In this document: positions 52,796 to 60,046 of the stretch, piece after piece | Layout: the number at the start of each line of letters is the position of its first letter | Numbering within the stretch: the first letter of the stretch is position 1 | Assembly: GCA_902781045.1 (NCBI GenBank) | Contig: CACZHT010000002.1 | Location: 140,918 to 204,917, forward strand | DNA: 64,000 bases | Origin: an uncultured Bacteroidales bacterium | GTDB lineage: Bacteria; Bacteroidota; Bacteroidia; Bacteroidales; Muribaculaceae | Reading direction: 5' to 3' | Made by a program: the position numbers and the translations under genes | The notes under the pieces: generated by a model | Databases searched by the model: none | What the model was told of the DNA's origin: nothing | What the model saw: the letters and a program-made list of their open reading frames with translations, nothing else

Positions 52796-53671
52796 TTAGT
52801 CAATCTGGACGATGAGGTAGTTGCTCAGCTCCCAGAAGTGTGTGGGGTCGGTGATCTGTAGCGACTTGACGTTTCCATCGTCCACCAGCTGGTAGCTGCC
52901 CTTTGGATGCTTGGACAGGAGCTTGGCCTTCTTGCTGTGCAGTGGTATGGTGCCCAGCGTGCGCTTGTCGGCCTTGGTGAAGTAGGATTTCTCGAAGTCT
53001 CCCTCCATGATTTTGGTCTTCTTGAGGAATCCGGTCTCGATGATGTGGTGATTTTTGAGCTCCTTCTTGTTGCCGATGACATAGTAGCATGTGTTCATCT
53101 CGTTGGTCACCCGCACGGATTCTTCCTGAGCCCTAGCCTTCTCCTCGCGCACCTCGGTGTTGACGGTGTTGAGCGAGTCGACGCGTGTGTTGAGCGTGTT
53201 GATGACGATGTGCGCCTCTGCCAGCTGTCGCGTGAGGTCGTCGATGGTGCTTTGCTGGTTCTCCAGCTGCTTCTTCATCGTGTCGATGGTCTTGCGCATC
53301 TCGTCGTTGTAGCTTCGGCTCTGCGAGAGTCGCTTCTCAAGGTCTTCGAGGCGCTTCTTTCGCTCGGCCACCGACTTCTGCAGCAGCTCCATGTCGCTGC
53401 GCAACTGTGCCTTGCGGTCGGGAGTCTCGCCACTGAGGTTGCTCACCGACACCACGTCCTGCAGCTCCTTGAGGCGGTTCATGCCGTCGCTGATGTCGTT
53501 CATCAGTGCCATCAGACTGTCTTTCTCGGCAATGGCCGTGGCCAGCGAGTCGTTCAGTTCGGTGTTGATCGAGTCTTCGCGTGTGATCTGCTCTTGCTCG
53601 ACCTTGTTGCCGCACGATGGCATCATAGCCATGGCCAGCAGGGTTATCACCAGATACTTAATCTTTTTCAT
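52796..53671 (-). CDS. Coiled-coil lipoprotein, Cbp1-like
   Basis: A 291-residue lipoprotein: lipobox Cys in AMMPSCGN. Residues about 30-195 are predicted coiled coil (heptads in KKRLEDLEKRLSQSRSYNDE, then MKKQLENQQSTIDDLTRQLA). Residues about 200-290 are a compact C-terminal domain (MNTCYYVIGNKKELKNHHII, then YFTKADKRTLG and THFWELSNYLIVQ). This layout matches a Bacteroidales family containing the collagen-binding adhesin Cbp1, but that function rests on recollection. ATG at 53677 is an alternative start. It lies between the FGE-like gene and rsmI. Confidence 0.75.
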   Translation of the reverse strand: MKKIKYLVITLLAMAMMPSCGNKVEQEQITREDSINTELNDSLATAIAEKDSLMALMNDISDGMNRLKELQDVVSVSNLSGETPDRKAQLRSDMELLQKSVAERKKRLEDLEKRLSQSRSYNDEMRKTIDTMKKQLENQQSTIDDLTRQLAEAHIVINTLNTRVDSLNTVNTEVREEKARAQEESVRVTNEMNTCYYVIGNKKELKNHHIIETGFLKKTKIMEGDFEKSYFTKADKRTLGTIPLHSKKAKLLSKHPKGSYQLVDDGNVKSLQITDPTHFWELSNYLIVQID

Positions 53672-53727
53672 AATCATTTATTGTTGTTCTCGGAGGGGCT
53701 CGGGGTTCTCGAAAACCTCCGATTTGT

Positions 53728-54465
53728 TCAATTGTCTATTGCATTTTGCCCTTTGAATTGGGCGTATTTGTCCACCTTTTTCTTCTCCTGTGCAGGTCGG
53801 CCAGCCACCACAATGACAATCTCGCCCCGTGGAGCACAGGCGGTAAAGTGTTCGACCAACTGTCCTAGGGTTCCGTGGTGGGTGGTGTTGTGGAGCTTGC
53901 TGATCTCGCGCACAACCGATGCCTCGCGGTCAGGTCCGAGGACTTCGGCCAGCTGCTGCAGTGTCTTGAGCAGCCGCAGTGGCGACTCATAGAACACCAT
54001 GGTCAACGATTGCTCCCGCAGCTCTGCCAGTCGCGAGGCCCTGCCCTTCTTCTGCGGCAGGAATCCCTCAAAGACAAAGCGGTCGCACGGCAAGCCTGAG
54101 TTGACCAGAGCCGGCACGAAGGCAGTGGGTCCGGGCAATGTCTCGACCTCGATGCCCCGTCGGCGGCACTCGCGCGAGAGCAGGAAGCCCGGGTCACTGA
54201 TGCCGGGAGTGCCGGCATCGCTCACTAGCGCGATGGTCTGTCCGGCCTCGAGAAGCGGCATCAACTGGTCGATGGCTTCATGCTCGTTGAACTTGTGATG
54301 GCTGCGCATGGGCGTGTCGATGCCAAAGTGGTGCATGAGTACACCGCTTGTGCGCGTGTCCTCGGCCAGGATGAGACTAGCCTGACGCAACACGCTCACC
54401 GCCCGCGGGGTCATGTCGTCCAGGTTGCCCACCGGAGTCGGAACGATATACAGCTTTCCGTCCAT
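53728..54465 (-). CDS. rsmI: 16S rRNA (cytidine(1402)-2'-O)-methyltransferase
   Basis: A 245-residue SAM-dependent tetrapyrrole-methylase-fold enzyme that methylates C1402 of 16S rRNA at the decoding site. Signatures: LYIVPTPVGNLDDMTPRA, then ILAEDTRTSGVLM, HHKFNEHE, ALVSDAGTPGISDPG (SAM binding), PGPTAFVPALVNSGL and RFVFEGFLPQKKG. The C-terminal FYESPLRLLKTLQQL fits RsmI. It begins 7 bp after the preceding gene's stop and may be co-transcribed with it. Confidence 0.95.
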   Translation of the reverse strand: MDGKLYIVPTPVGNLDDMTPRAVSVLRQASLILAEDTRTSGVLMHHFGIDTPMRSHHKFNEHEAIDQLMPLLEAGQTIALVSDAGTPGISDPGFLLSRECRRRGIEVETLPGPTAFVPALVNSGLPCDRFVFEGFLPQKKGRASRLAELREQSLTMVFYESPLRLLKTLQQLAEVLGPDREASVVREISKLHNTTHHGTLGQLVEHFTACAPRGEIVIVVAGRPAQEKKKVDKYAQFKGQNAIDN

Positions 54466-54472
54466 CGTTATG

Positions 54473-55264
54473 CTACAAGAAGTGTCTGCGCACTAGCCCC
54501 ATGAAATCGGCCACATCCTCGTTGTCCTGGTCCCAGCCCAGATCGCCGATGAAGTAGTCCTGTGCCTCGTCGAACGACTGCATGGCGTTGACCAGGTCCA
54601 GAGCATTGTTCAGGTCGTTCTTGCTGTTGCTGAACAGTTCGCGCTGAAAGCGGAAGCGGTCGTTAATCGACAGTGCCTTGTGCATGTCCTTGCTGAGCGT
54701 GCGCTGCAGCTTCTCGTCGACCCGCAGGTCGCCATCCACGGTGGATTGGACAGGCTCGGCAACTGCATGATCGGGTTCAGGCCGAGGCTCGACCAACACT
54801 ACGTTGGGCACAGGCTTGACCACCGGCTGTGGCTCGACATAGTCCACCTTGAATACCTCGGTGAACTCCTCGCCGTTGTCGTGCTGCCAAGTCTCGTCGG
54901 CATTATAGTCATCCTCGGGCAGATCATCCGCAGTCGGATGGGGGTTAACAGGCTCTGTGTGAGTCTCGTACTGAGCCTCCGGTTCGGGCTGCGGCTCAGG
55001 TTCGGGCTGTGGTTCGGGTACGGGTTGTGGCTCACGTTGTAGCTCAGGTTGTGACTCTGGCTGTGGCTCAGGCTTGACGTTTGACATGGGATTGGCTTCT
55101 GGCTCGCAGGACAGTTGCCCTGTGCGCCTGGCGATTTCCTGTCCCAGCTCGCCGATGCGCCGATAGACCTCAGGCGGGGTGTCATCGCCGTGCTTGTCCA
55201 GCACGAGCAGCAGCCCCTCCAACTCGTAGACCTGGGTCACCAGTCTAGAAAATAATGTTTCCAT
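54473..55264 (-). CDS. Hypothetical protein with Pro-Glu-Gln repeats and conserved C-terminal domain
   Basis: A 263-residue protein from METLFSRLV. Residues about 1-50 are helical. Residues about 60-110 are a low-complexity PEPQPEP run. Residues about 190-263 are a conserved helical domain (KALSINDRFRFQRELFS, then FDEAQDYFIGDLGWD and DVADFMGLVRRHF). The C-terminal domain is familiar from Bacteroidales proteins beside rsmI, but I know of no function. No signal peptide. ATG two codons earlier (55270) is possible. Confidence 0.75.
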   Translation of the reverse strand: METLFSRLVTQVYELEGLLLVLDKHGDDTPPEVYRRIGELGQEIARRTGQLSCEPEANPMSNVKPEPQPESQPELQREPQPVPEPQPEPEPQPEPEAQYETHTEPVNPHPTADDLPEDDYNADETWQHDNGEEFTEVFKVDYVEPQPVVKPVPNVVLVEPRPEPDHAVAEPVQSTVDGDLRVDEKLQRTLSKDMHKALSINDRFRFQRELFSNSKNDLNNALDLVNAMQSFDEAQDYFIGDLGWDQDNEDVADFMGLVRRHFL

Positions 55265-55346
55265 AAGCATGTATTTTCGCTTTTAACCGCCAAAGATAGA
55301 CATTTTTTTTGAAACAGCCACCATTTTCGGCAAAAAACTTTCAATC

Positions 55347-56753
55347 TCACTCAGCAAACAGGTCGATGAGCAGGCGACTCATGTGGCTGCGCAGTTCGGC
55401 ACGAGTGCAAGTGTAGTTATTGGCCAGCAGGGCAAAGGCATAGCGCGGCTTGTCGGCCGGATAATAGCCCACATAGCACTGCACGTCGGTCATACTGCCC
55501 GACTTGAGAACAATCTGCTTGGCCAGCCGATGGTTGCCCAGGACACTGCCCAGGCGGTCGCCCGCCTTGGGCATGAGGTCGCACAAGCGGCGGCCATTAT
55601 ACTCCTTGTCTACCACAGCCGTGAGCATACTGGCTAGCAGATAGGGCGATGCCTTGCCGGCACGGGCCAGTCCGCTGCCGTCGCGCATGAACAGTGCCTC
55701 GGTGTCGATACCCAACTTGGCCAACACGCGCTTCACCCCCTCGACTCCGGCTTGGTCAATGCCATCACCGCGCCACCCGTTCTGGACGCCCACGGCCCGA
55801 AGCAGGGCATGGGTGAACATGTTGTCGCTGCGGTCGAGCAACGACTCGATGATGTCGGTGAGCTGTGCCGACTCGTGCGTGAGCAGCAGCTCGCGACCGG
55901 CCTGCGCGGCCTCGATGTCATTGCCCTCAAGCCAGTGGATGCCAGCACGCTTCAGGGCATGCGTCACACTGTCGGCAAGCAGAGCCGCCGGTGCGGGATT
56001 ACTGGCCGTGAGATTATAGCTGCCCGGACACACCCCGCCCATGAGCACCAGCCCCGGACGGCCATACTCCAGGGCAAAGTCGATGTTCTCGCCCCGAGCC
56101 TGATAGTTCATTCGATTGATTACCTCGACTCCCGGCACATGGGGCACAAGACGCAACGGTGAGAACCGCCCCCACTTGTCGACTTTAAATCGCACCGTCA
56201 TCACATTGTCGGCAAAATTAAGCGCATGCACTCCGGCGCCATAGTCCCATGCCAGGTCGCCCACGTCCCAGTGGATGCTGTAAGGCGGATAGGGATATAA
56301 GCTCTCATCGGTGGCCACACTGCCGGCAATGTGGGTGATGCCCCGCTGCTTTATGGCAGCGACTATCTCGTTGACAATGTTGGGCTGGCCCTTGATGTAG
56401 CGTGTGCCCAGTGTCGGGTCGCCGCCACCCCTAATGAGCACACAGCCCATGAGGGTGTCGCCTTTCACCTTACCCTGCAGGTAGACGTGTGTCTTGAACC
56501 GATAGTCACCGCCCAGGGTCTCGAGCGCTGCAACCGAGGTGACTGTCTTCATGGTCGATGCGGTGATTATGGCTTGGTCTTGCAGATGTCCGGCAATGAC
56601 CTTGTTAGAGTCGATGTCGATGACCACCACCCCTGCCGAGGCGTGACGCATGCCCTTGCGGGCGACATAGGCATCGACGGCCTCTTGTGCCGTGATGGCC
56701 CACAGCGACAGCCCCATCAATGCCAACAACAATGTGCTTGTGAATCTCTTCAT
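55347..56753 (-). CDS. dacB: D-alanyl-D-alanine carboxypeptidase/endopeptidase (PBP4/DacB, S13)
   Basis: A 468-residue periplasmic low-molecular-mass PBP, signal peptide ending ITAQ (about 23). The catalytic triad motifs are Ser66-Thr-Met-Lys69 (TASTMKTVTS), Ser309-Asp-Asn311 (RSDNMFTHALL) and Lys417-Ser-Gly-Ser420 (LKSGSMTD). The large insert between the first two motifs is as in PBP4. The enzyme trims or cuts peptidoglycan stem peptides. ATG at 56753 is chosen over an upstream start that would precede the signal peptide by six residues. Confidence 0.95.
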   Translation of the reverse strand: MKRFTSTLLLALMGLSLWAITAQEAVDAYVARKGMRHASAGVVVIDIDSNKVIAGHLQDQAIITASTMKTVTSVAALETLGGDYRFKTHVYLQGKVKGDTLMGCVLIRGGGDPTLGTRYIKGQPNIVNEIVAAIKQRGITHIAGSVATDESLYPYPPYSIHWDVGDLAWDYGAGVHALNFADNVMTVRFKVDKWGRFSPLRLVPHVPGVEVINRMNYQARGENIDFALEYGRPGLVLMGGVCPGSYNLTASNPAPAALLADSVTHALKRAGIHWLEGNDIEAAQAGRELLLTHESAQLTDIIESLLDRSDNMFTHALLRAVGVQNGWRGDGIDQAGVEGVKRVLAKLGIDTEALFMRDGSGLARAGKASPYLLASMLTAVVDKEYNGRRLCDLMPKAGDRLGSVLGNHRLAKQIVLKSGSMTDVQCYVGYYPADKPRYAFALLANNYTCTRAELRSHMSRLLIDLFAE

Positions 56754-56818
56754 TGAACTTTCAACTGTCAACTATAAACTATTAACTATCGTTAACTGTT
56801 AACTTTTAATTGGTAACT

Positions 56819-56991
56819 GTTCAGCGATTCTGCGTTTCCCCTCCCCTTTCCCAAAGGGGAGGGGTCAGGGGTGGGGTTTGGATACCGCCATTATTATTAA
56901 AATGAGTCAAAACTTGCTCGTTGCAAACCCCACCCCCAGCCCCTCCCCTTTGTGAAAGGGGAGGGGAGGCTCGCTGGAACCAATCGCTGAA
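56819..56991. repeat. Nested inverted-repeat element, about 170 bp
   Basis: Outer ends GTTCAGCGATT (56819-56829) and AATCGCTGAAC (about 56981-56991) are complementary. Inside are two palindromes of CCCCTCCCCTTTCCCAAAGG type and complementary GGGTGGGGTTTG/CAAACCCCACCC halves around a central AT-rich core. It has no coding content and resembles a small miniature inverted-repeat element. A partial GTTCAGCGATTGCG end recurs at about 63901. Confidence 0.75.
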
Positions 56992-56998
56992 CATTACT

Positions 56999-57634
56999 TT
57001 AATTGTCCTTGCCGTCGGTGCCAAACTCCACAAGGTTGGCTGCGATGCCGTCGGCCAGCTGAACCAGCGAGCATAGCGGATGCAGGTCGCGGGCGGTGTT
57101 CAGGCTTTTGGTAGCCTCGACACTCTGCATGGGCAAGTCCCAGGCGGTCATGTGCCAACGGATAGCCAGCAACTCTTCCTGATAAATCTCAAAGTTGGCC
57201 CATAGTGCCATCATGGCCGACTTCTCACCGTGTCCCATGGGCCAGTTGCTGTAGTCGATGTCGTAGGTGTCGACCTCGACCAAAATTCCATTGGCGTCCT
57301 TGCGCTTGCGACGAGTGGGACGATAGATGTCGGCCTTACAGATGTCGTGTAGCAGCGATGCGATGATGACACTGTCGCGACTGAGCCGCGGCTCCAGGTC
57401 GGGTCGCATGGCCAGAGTGAGCTCACGCAGCTTGAGTGCGGCGTGGCACACGTTGAGCGAGTGCTGCAACAGTCCACCATCAGTGTTCAGGTGGTGATTG
57501 ACACTGGCGGGGGCGGTGAAGAAGTGGTTGCGACCCTCGTCGAGATACTCGATGAGGTCGTCCACGCCCTCGCGTCCGGTCGACTTCAAGAGGTCGATAA
57601 ATTCACGTTTGTTTGCTTCGATTGAGTAGTCCAC
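56999..57634 (-). CDS. HD-domain hydrolase
   Basis: A 211-residue protein with HD phosphohydrolase motifs: GGLLQHSLNVCHAALKL (His) and IIASLLHDICKAD (HD), with MGHGEKSAMM further on. Similar to YhaM-like or uncharacterised HD proteins, a family with nucleotide or RNA 3'-end substrates. The insert RPTRRKRKDANGILV is basic and may bind nucleic acid. No partner domain. It is in a run of minus-strand genes but has a gap on both sides. Confidence 0.85.
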   Translation of the reverse strand: MDYSIEANKREFIDLLKSTGREGVDDLIEYLDEGRNHFFTAPASVNHHLNTDGGLLQHSLNVCHAALKLRELTLAMRPDLEPRLSRDSVIIASLLHDICKADIYRPTRRKRKDANGILVEVDTYDIDYSNWPMGHGEKSAMMALWANFEIYQEELLAIRWHMTAWDLPMQSVEATKSLNTARDLHPLCSLVQLADGIAANLVEFGTDGKDN

Positions 57635-57713
57635 TTTTTATTGAATTTAAAAGGGTGATTTGAGAATTAAGCCAAATGGCCGATAGTGAGTAGAGTGGGT
57701 TATAAATTATGAA

Positions 57714-58028
57714 TTAGAGATAGTGACGCCAAGCATAATGACGCCGCCCCTTGAGGTAGTCAAGGTCGCGCTGATTCTCGTAGGCCTCGCGCTCAAACGA
57801 AATCTGGCGATAGGCATTGCCGCGCTGCAGCAAGCGCACCAGCCACTCGGCCACATACCACACATAGAATCCGATGATGCCCATCTCAAGCAACTGAGCG
57901 GTGTGGATGCGCTCATGGTTGATGAGTTCCTGAGACAGGTATACACCTGGATGAACAAACAGTACGCCCAGCAGATTGATGGCGCTGAACCCGCGCACCG
58001 GAATGTATTTGGTCCTTACAATTTTCAT
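57714..58028 (-). CDS. Small conserved membrane-associated protein with an HERIH motif
   Basis: A 104-residue protein. It has a metalloprotease-like HERIH segment (ELINHERIHTAQLLEMG), a hydrophobic stretch (IIGFYVWYVAEWLVRLL) and a conserved end (ISFEREAYENQRDL). This small protein recurs in Bacteroidota, but I know no function. Zn-dependent activity is possible, yet the protein is very short and lacks a third ligand I can name. A minus-strand -7 box TAATTTTG (58039-58046) precedes it. Confidence 0.7.
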   Translation of the reverse strand: MKIVRTKYIPVRGFSAINLLGVLFVHPGVYLSQELINHERIHTAQLLEMGIIGFYVWYVAEWLVRLLQRGNAYRQISFEREAYENQRDLDYLKGRRHYAWRHYL

Positions 58029-58090
58029 TATTTGGGTGCAAAATTAGCATTTTTCCCCCACATTTTGCACTGCATGTCGAATTAAAGCAG

Positions 58091-58098
58091 TATTTTTG
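58091..58098 (+). promoter_or_regulatory. -7 box of ridA
   Basis: TATTTTTG, 35 bp before the ATG at 58134. The -33 partner is not clear. Confidence 0.45.
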
Positions 58099-58133
58099 CA
58101 AAAAATAATCTTCTAACCAAATTTCAATTAACA

Positions 58134-58514
58134 ATGAAAAAAGCACTGAACACCCCCAACGCACCGGCAGCCATCGGCCCCTATAGCCAGGGCATCGCAG
58201 CCAGCGGAACCATGTATTTCCTGTCAGGACAACTCCCCATTGACCCCGCAACGGGCGCATTCCCCGACGGAGGCATCAAGGAACAGACCCGCCAATCGCT
58301 GCTCAACGCCAAGGCCATCCTTGAAAGCGAGGGCCTGAGCCTGAACAACGTGGTCAAGACCACCGTGCTGCTGAGCGACATCGCCAACTTTGGGCCCATG
58401 AACGAGGTCTACGCCGAGTTCTTCGAGCAGCCCTTCCCCGGCCGCTCGGCCTTCGCCGTGCGCGACCTGCCCAAGGGCGCCCTGGTCGAGATTGAGATGA
58501 TTGCCGTGGGCTGA
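58134..58514 (+). CDS. ridA: RidA family reactive imine deaminase
   Basis: A 126-residue trimeric protein. Conserved residues are visible: APAAIGPYSQGI, then SGQLPIDPATG, VVKTTVLLSDIANF, MNEVYAEFF and PGRSAFAV with the catalytic Arg (R of PGR), then LPKGALVEIEMIAV. RidA hydrolyses 2-aminoacrylate and related enamines from PLP enzymes, protecting the cell. It is monocistronic with its own hairpin terminator. Confidence 0.95.
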   Translation: MKKALNTPNAPAAIGPYSQGIAASGTMYFLSGQLPIDPATGAFPDGGIKEQTRQSLLNAKAILESEGLSLNNVVKTTVLLSDIANFGPMNEVYAEFFEQPFPGRSAFAVRDLPKGALVEIEMIAVG

Positions 58515-58530
58515 AACAACCTATGCTAAA

Positions 58531-58567
58531 AAAGTGGTGGATAGAAGTGTCTTCTTTCCACCACTTT
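58531..58567 (+). terminator. Terminator of ridA
   Basis: Arms 58531-58547 and 58551-58567 (AAAGTGGTGGATAGAAG and its complement with one mismatch) close on a 3-nt loop. It lies 16 bp after the ridA stop. Confidence 0.8.
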
Positions 58568-58593
58568 AAACATTTTTGCTAATACTCACTGCA

Positions 58594-59553
58594 ATGAAAC
58601 TGATGAGAACGATATTGACTGTGTTGATGGGAGTAGCTGCGATGTTGGGTTGTGCCCAAGAGCAAGCACTCTTGTGGGCCGAGCAGTTGCCTGTGTTCCC
58701 CGGCGGGAGTGAAGCTTTGGCGCAGGCCCTTGCCAAAAATATCATTTATCCTCCCAGTTGCAACAACACTCAGGGGAAAGTTGTTGTGCAGTTTGTAGTA
58801 ACGAAAACTGGCGATATCGGAGAGGCCAAAGTTGTCAGGTCGATTGACCCAATGCTGGACAGTATTGCCATTGCCGCGGTGAAGGGCTTGCCCAAATTCA
58901 TTCCTGGCCGGCAGGATGGCAAGCCAGTGGGTGTATGGTTCACGCTCCCCATCACTTTCAAAGCTCAGAATACAACCGAAACTGCAGGCAACGATGCACC
59001 TCGTCTACAGAAGCCAACTGGCATACAAATCGTTCGAGAGACCAGTGAGGGAACGGAATATCTGGATAGTCTTGGTGTGCATCATGTCGAACGATCTCCT
59101 CGGTATCCTGGAGGGGATAAGGCCCTAATGGAGTTTTTGGCTAAGCAAGTAAAATATCCCAATAAGGCGCGCCGCAACAACATTCAGGGAAGAGTCGTCG
59201 TGCAGTTTGTAGTCACAAAAACGGGTGAAGTTGGGGAGATTAAAGTCGTTCGTTCGGTAGATCCCGATCTGGATGCCGAGGCCAAACGAGTGTGTGGTCT
59301 CTTACCCAAGTTTGAGCCAGCAACTTTGGATGGAGAACCTATCAACGTTTGGTTCACTCTACCTATTAACTTCGGTATCAAGGAGAACCCTGTTGACCGA
59401 GAGACAGAAGACTTGTATCGGAATGGCTTGAGATACCTCTTCGGCTTGGAAGCAACACCCGTGGATTATTCCATAGCCCGTGACTACCTCAAGCGAGCCG
59501 CTATGCGCGGTCACCCCCAGGCCAAGGCTCTCATCAGACAATATAACTTCTAA
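58594..59553 (+). CDS. Exported protein with two TonB C-terminal domains
   Basis: A 319-residue protein from MKLMRTILTV with a signal peptide or weak lipobox (AMLGCAQE). Two TonB-C domains occur: about 30-125 (FPGGSEALAQAL, then GKVVVQFVVTKTGDIGEAKV, KFIPGRQDGKPVGVWFTLP) and about 165-260 (the same pattern with GRVVVQFVVTKTGEVGEIK). The C-terminus (about 280-319; YSIARDYLKRAAMRGHPQA) is Sel1-like. A real TonB needs an N-terminal membrane helix and Pro-rich linker, both missing, so this is a periplasmic TonB-C protein of unknown role. GC is a little lower than neighbours. Confidence 0.85.
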   Translation: MKLMRTILTVLMGVAAMLGCAQEQALLWAEQLPVFPGGSEALAQALAKNIIYPPSCNNTQGKVVVQFVVTKTGDIGEAKVVRSIDPMLDSIAIAAVKGLPKFIPGRQDGKPVGVWFTLPITFKAQNTTETAGNDAPRLQKPTGIQIVRETSEGTEYLDSLGVHHVERSPRYPGGDKALMEFLAKQVKYPNKARRNNIQGRVVVQFVVTKTGEVGEIKVVRSVDPDLDAEAKRVCGLLPKFEPATLDGEPINVWFTLPINFGIKENPVDRETEDLYRNGLRYLFGLEATPVDYSIARDYLKRAAMRGHPQAKALIRQYNF

Positions 59554-59572
59554 AAAAACAGCCTAAATAAGT

Positions 59573-60034
59573 TCACATCACGGCCAGCAGAACCGGGATG
59601 GGGATGGTGCCGCTGTAGGTGTAGAGGATGTCGCTCGTGTAGGTCGAGCGACCGCGGTAAATGTGGCCGCCCTGCACGGTGAACAGGATGTCGCTTGAAT
59701 AGGTGGAGTTGCCCCGCAAGATGTGTGTCCCGTCCCATGTATAGATGATGTCGGAGGTATAGGTCGAGCGACCCTTGTAGACCTTGCGCCCGTCCCAGGT
59801 GAGCAGAATATCGCTAGAATAGGTCGAGTTGCCACGATACAAGCAGCGCCCGTCCCAAGTGTAGAGGATGTCGGCTGTATAGGTCGAGTTGCCACGGAAC
59901 AGGTGGCGGCCATCCCAGCTGTAGAGGATGTCGGAGGTGTAGGTCGAGTTGCCGCGATAGATGTGCATCGCTGCAGCCATTGCCGGAAGCATGCCCAGCA
60001 CGATGAGTGCCATCAGTAATACTGTCTTCTTCAT
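59573..60034 (-). CDS. Exported protein of six 20-residue repeats
   Basis: A 153-residue protein, signal peptide ending AAAM (about 23). Residues about 24-143 are six perfect-length 20-residue units of the form (H/K)hYRGNSTYTSDILYTWDG. Every unit keeps the R/KG, STY, SDI and DG (or similar) positions. This repeat occurs in other bacterial secreted proteins, where I believe it makes a beta-solenoid or propeller; the function is unknown. The unit is encoded in exact 60-bp steps, so copy number can change by slippage or recombination. Confidence 0.85.
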   Translation of the reverse strand: MKKTVLLMALIVLGMLPAMAAAMHIYRGNSTYTSDILYSWDGRHLFRGNSTYTADILYTWDGRCLYRGNSTYSSDILLTWDGRKVYKGRSTYTSDIIYTWDGTHILRGNSTYSSDILFTVQGGHIYRGRSTYTSDILYTYSGTIPIPVLLAVM

Positions 60035-60046
60035 TGTCTTTATCGG

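Noticed and set aside
52907..53992. 361-residue frame antisense to the coiled-coil lipoprotein and rsmI
   Set aside because: It spans two genes with good family or fold support on the other strand.
56821..57033. 70-residue minus-strand frame across the nested palindrome
   Set aside because: Pro/Gly-rich translation of C/G palindromes; no gene-like features.
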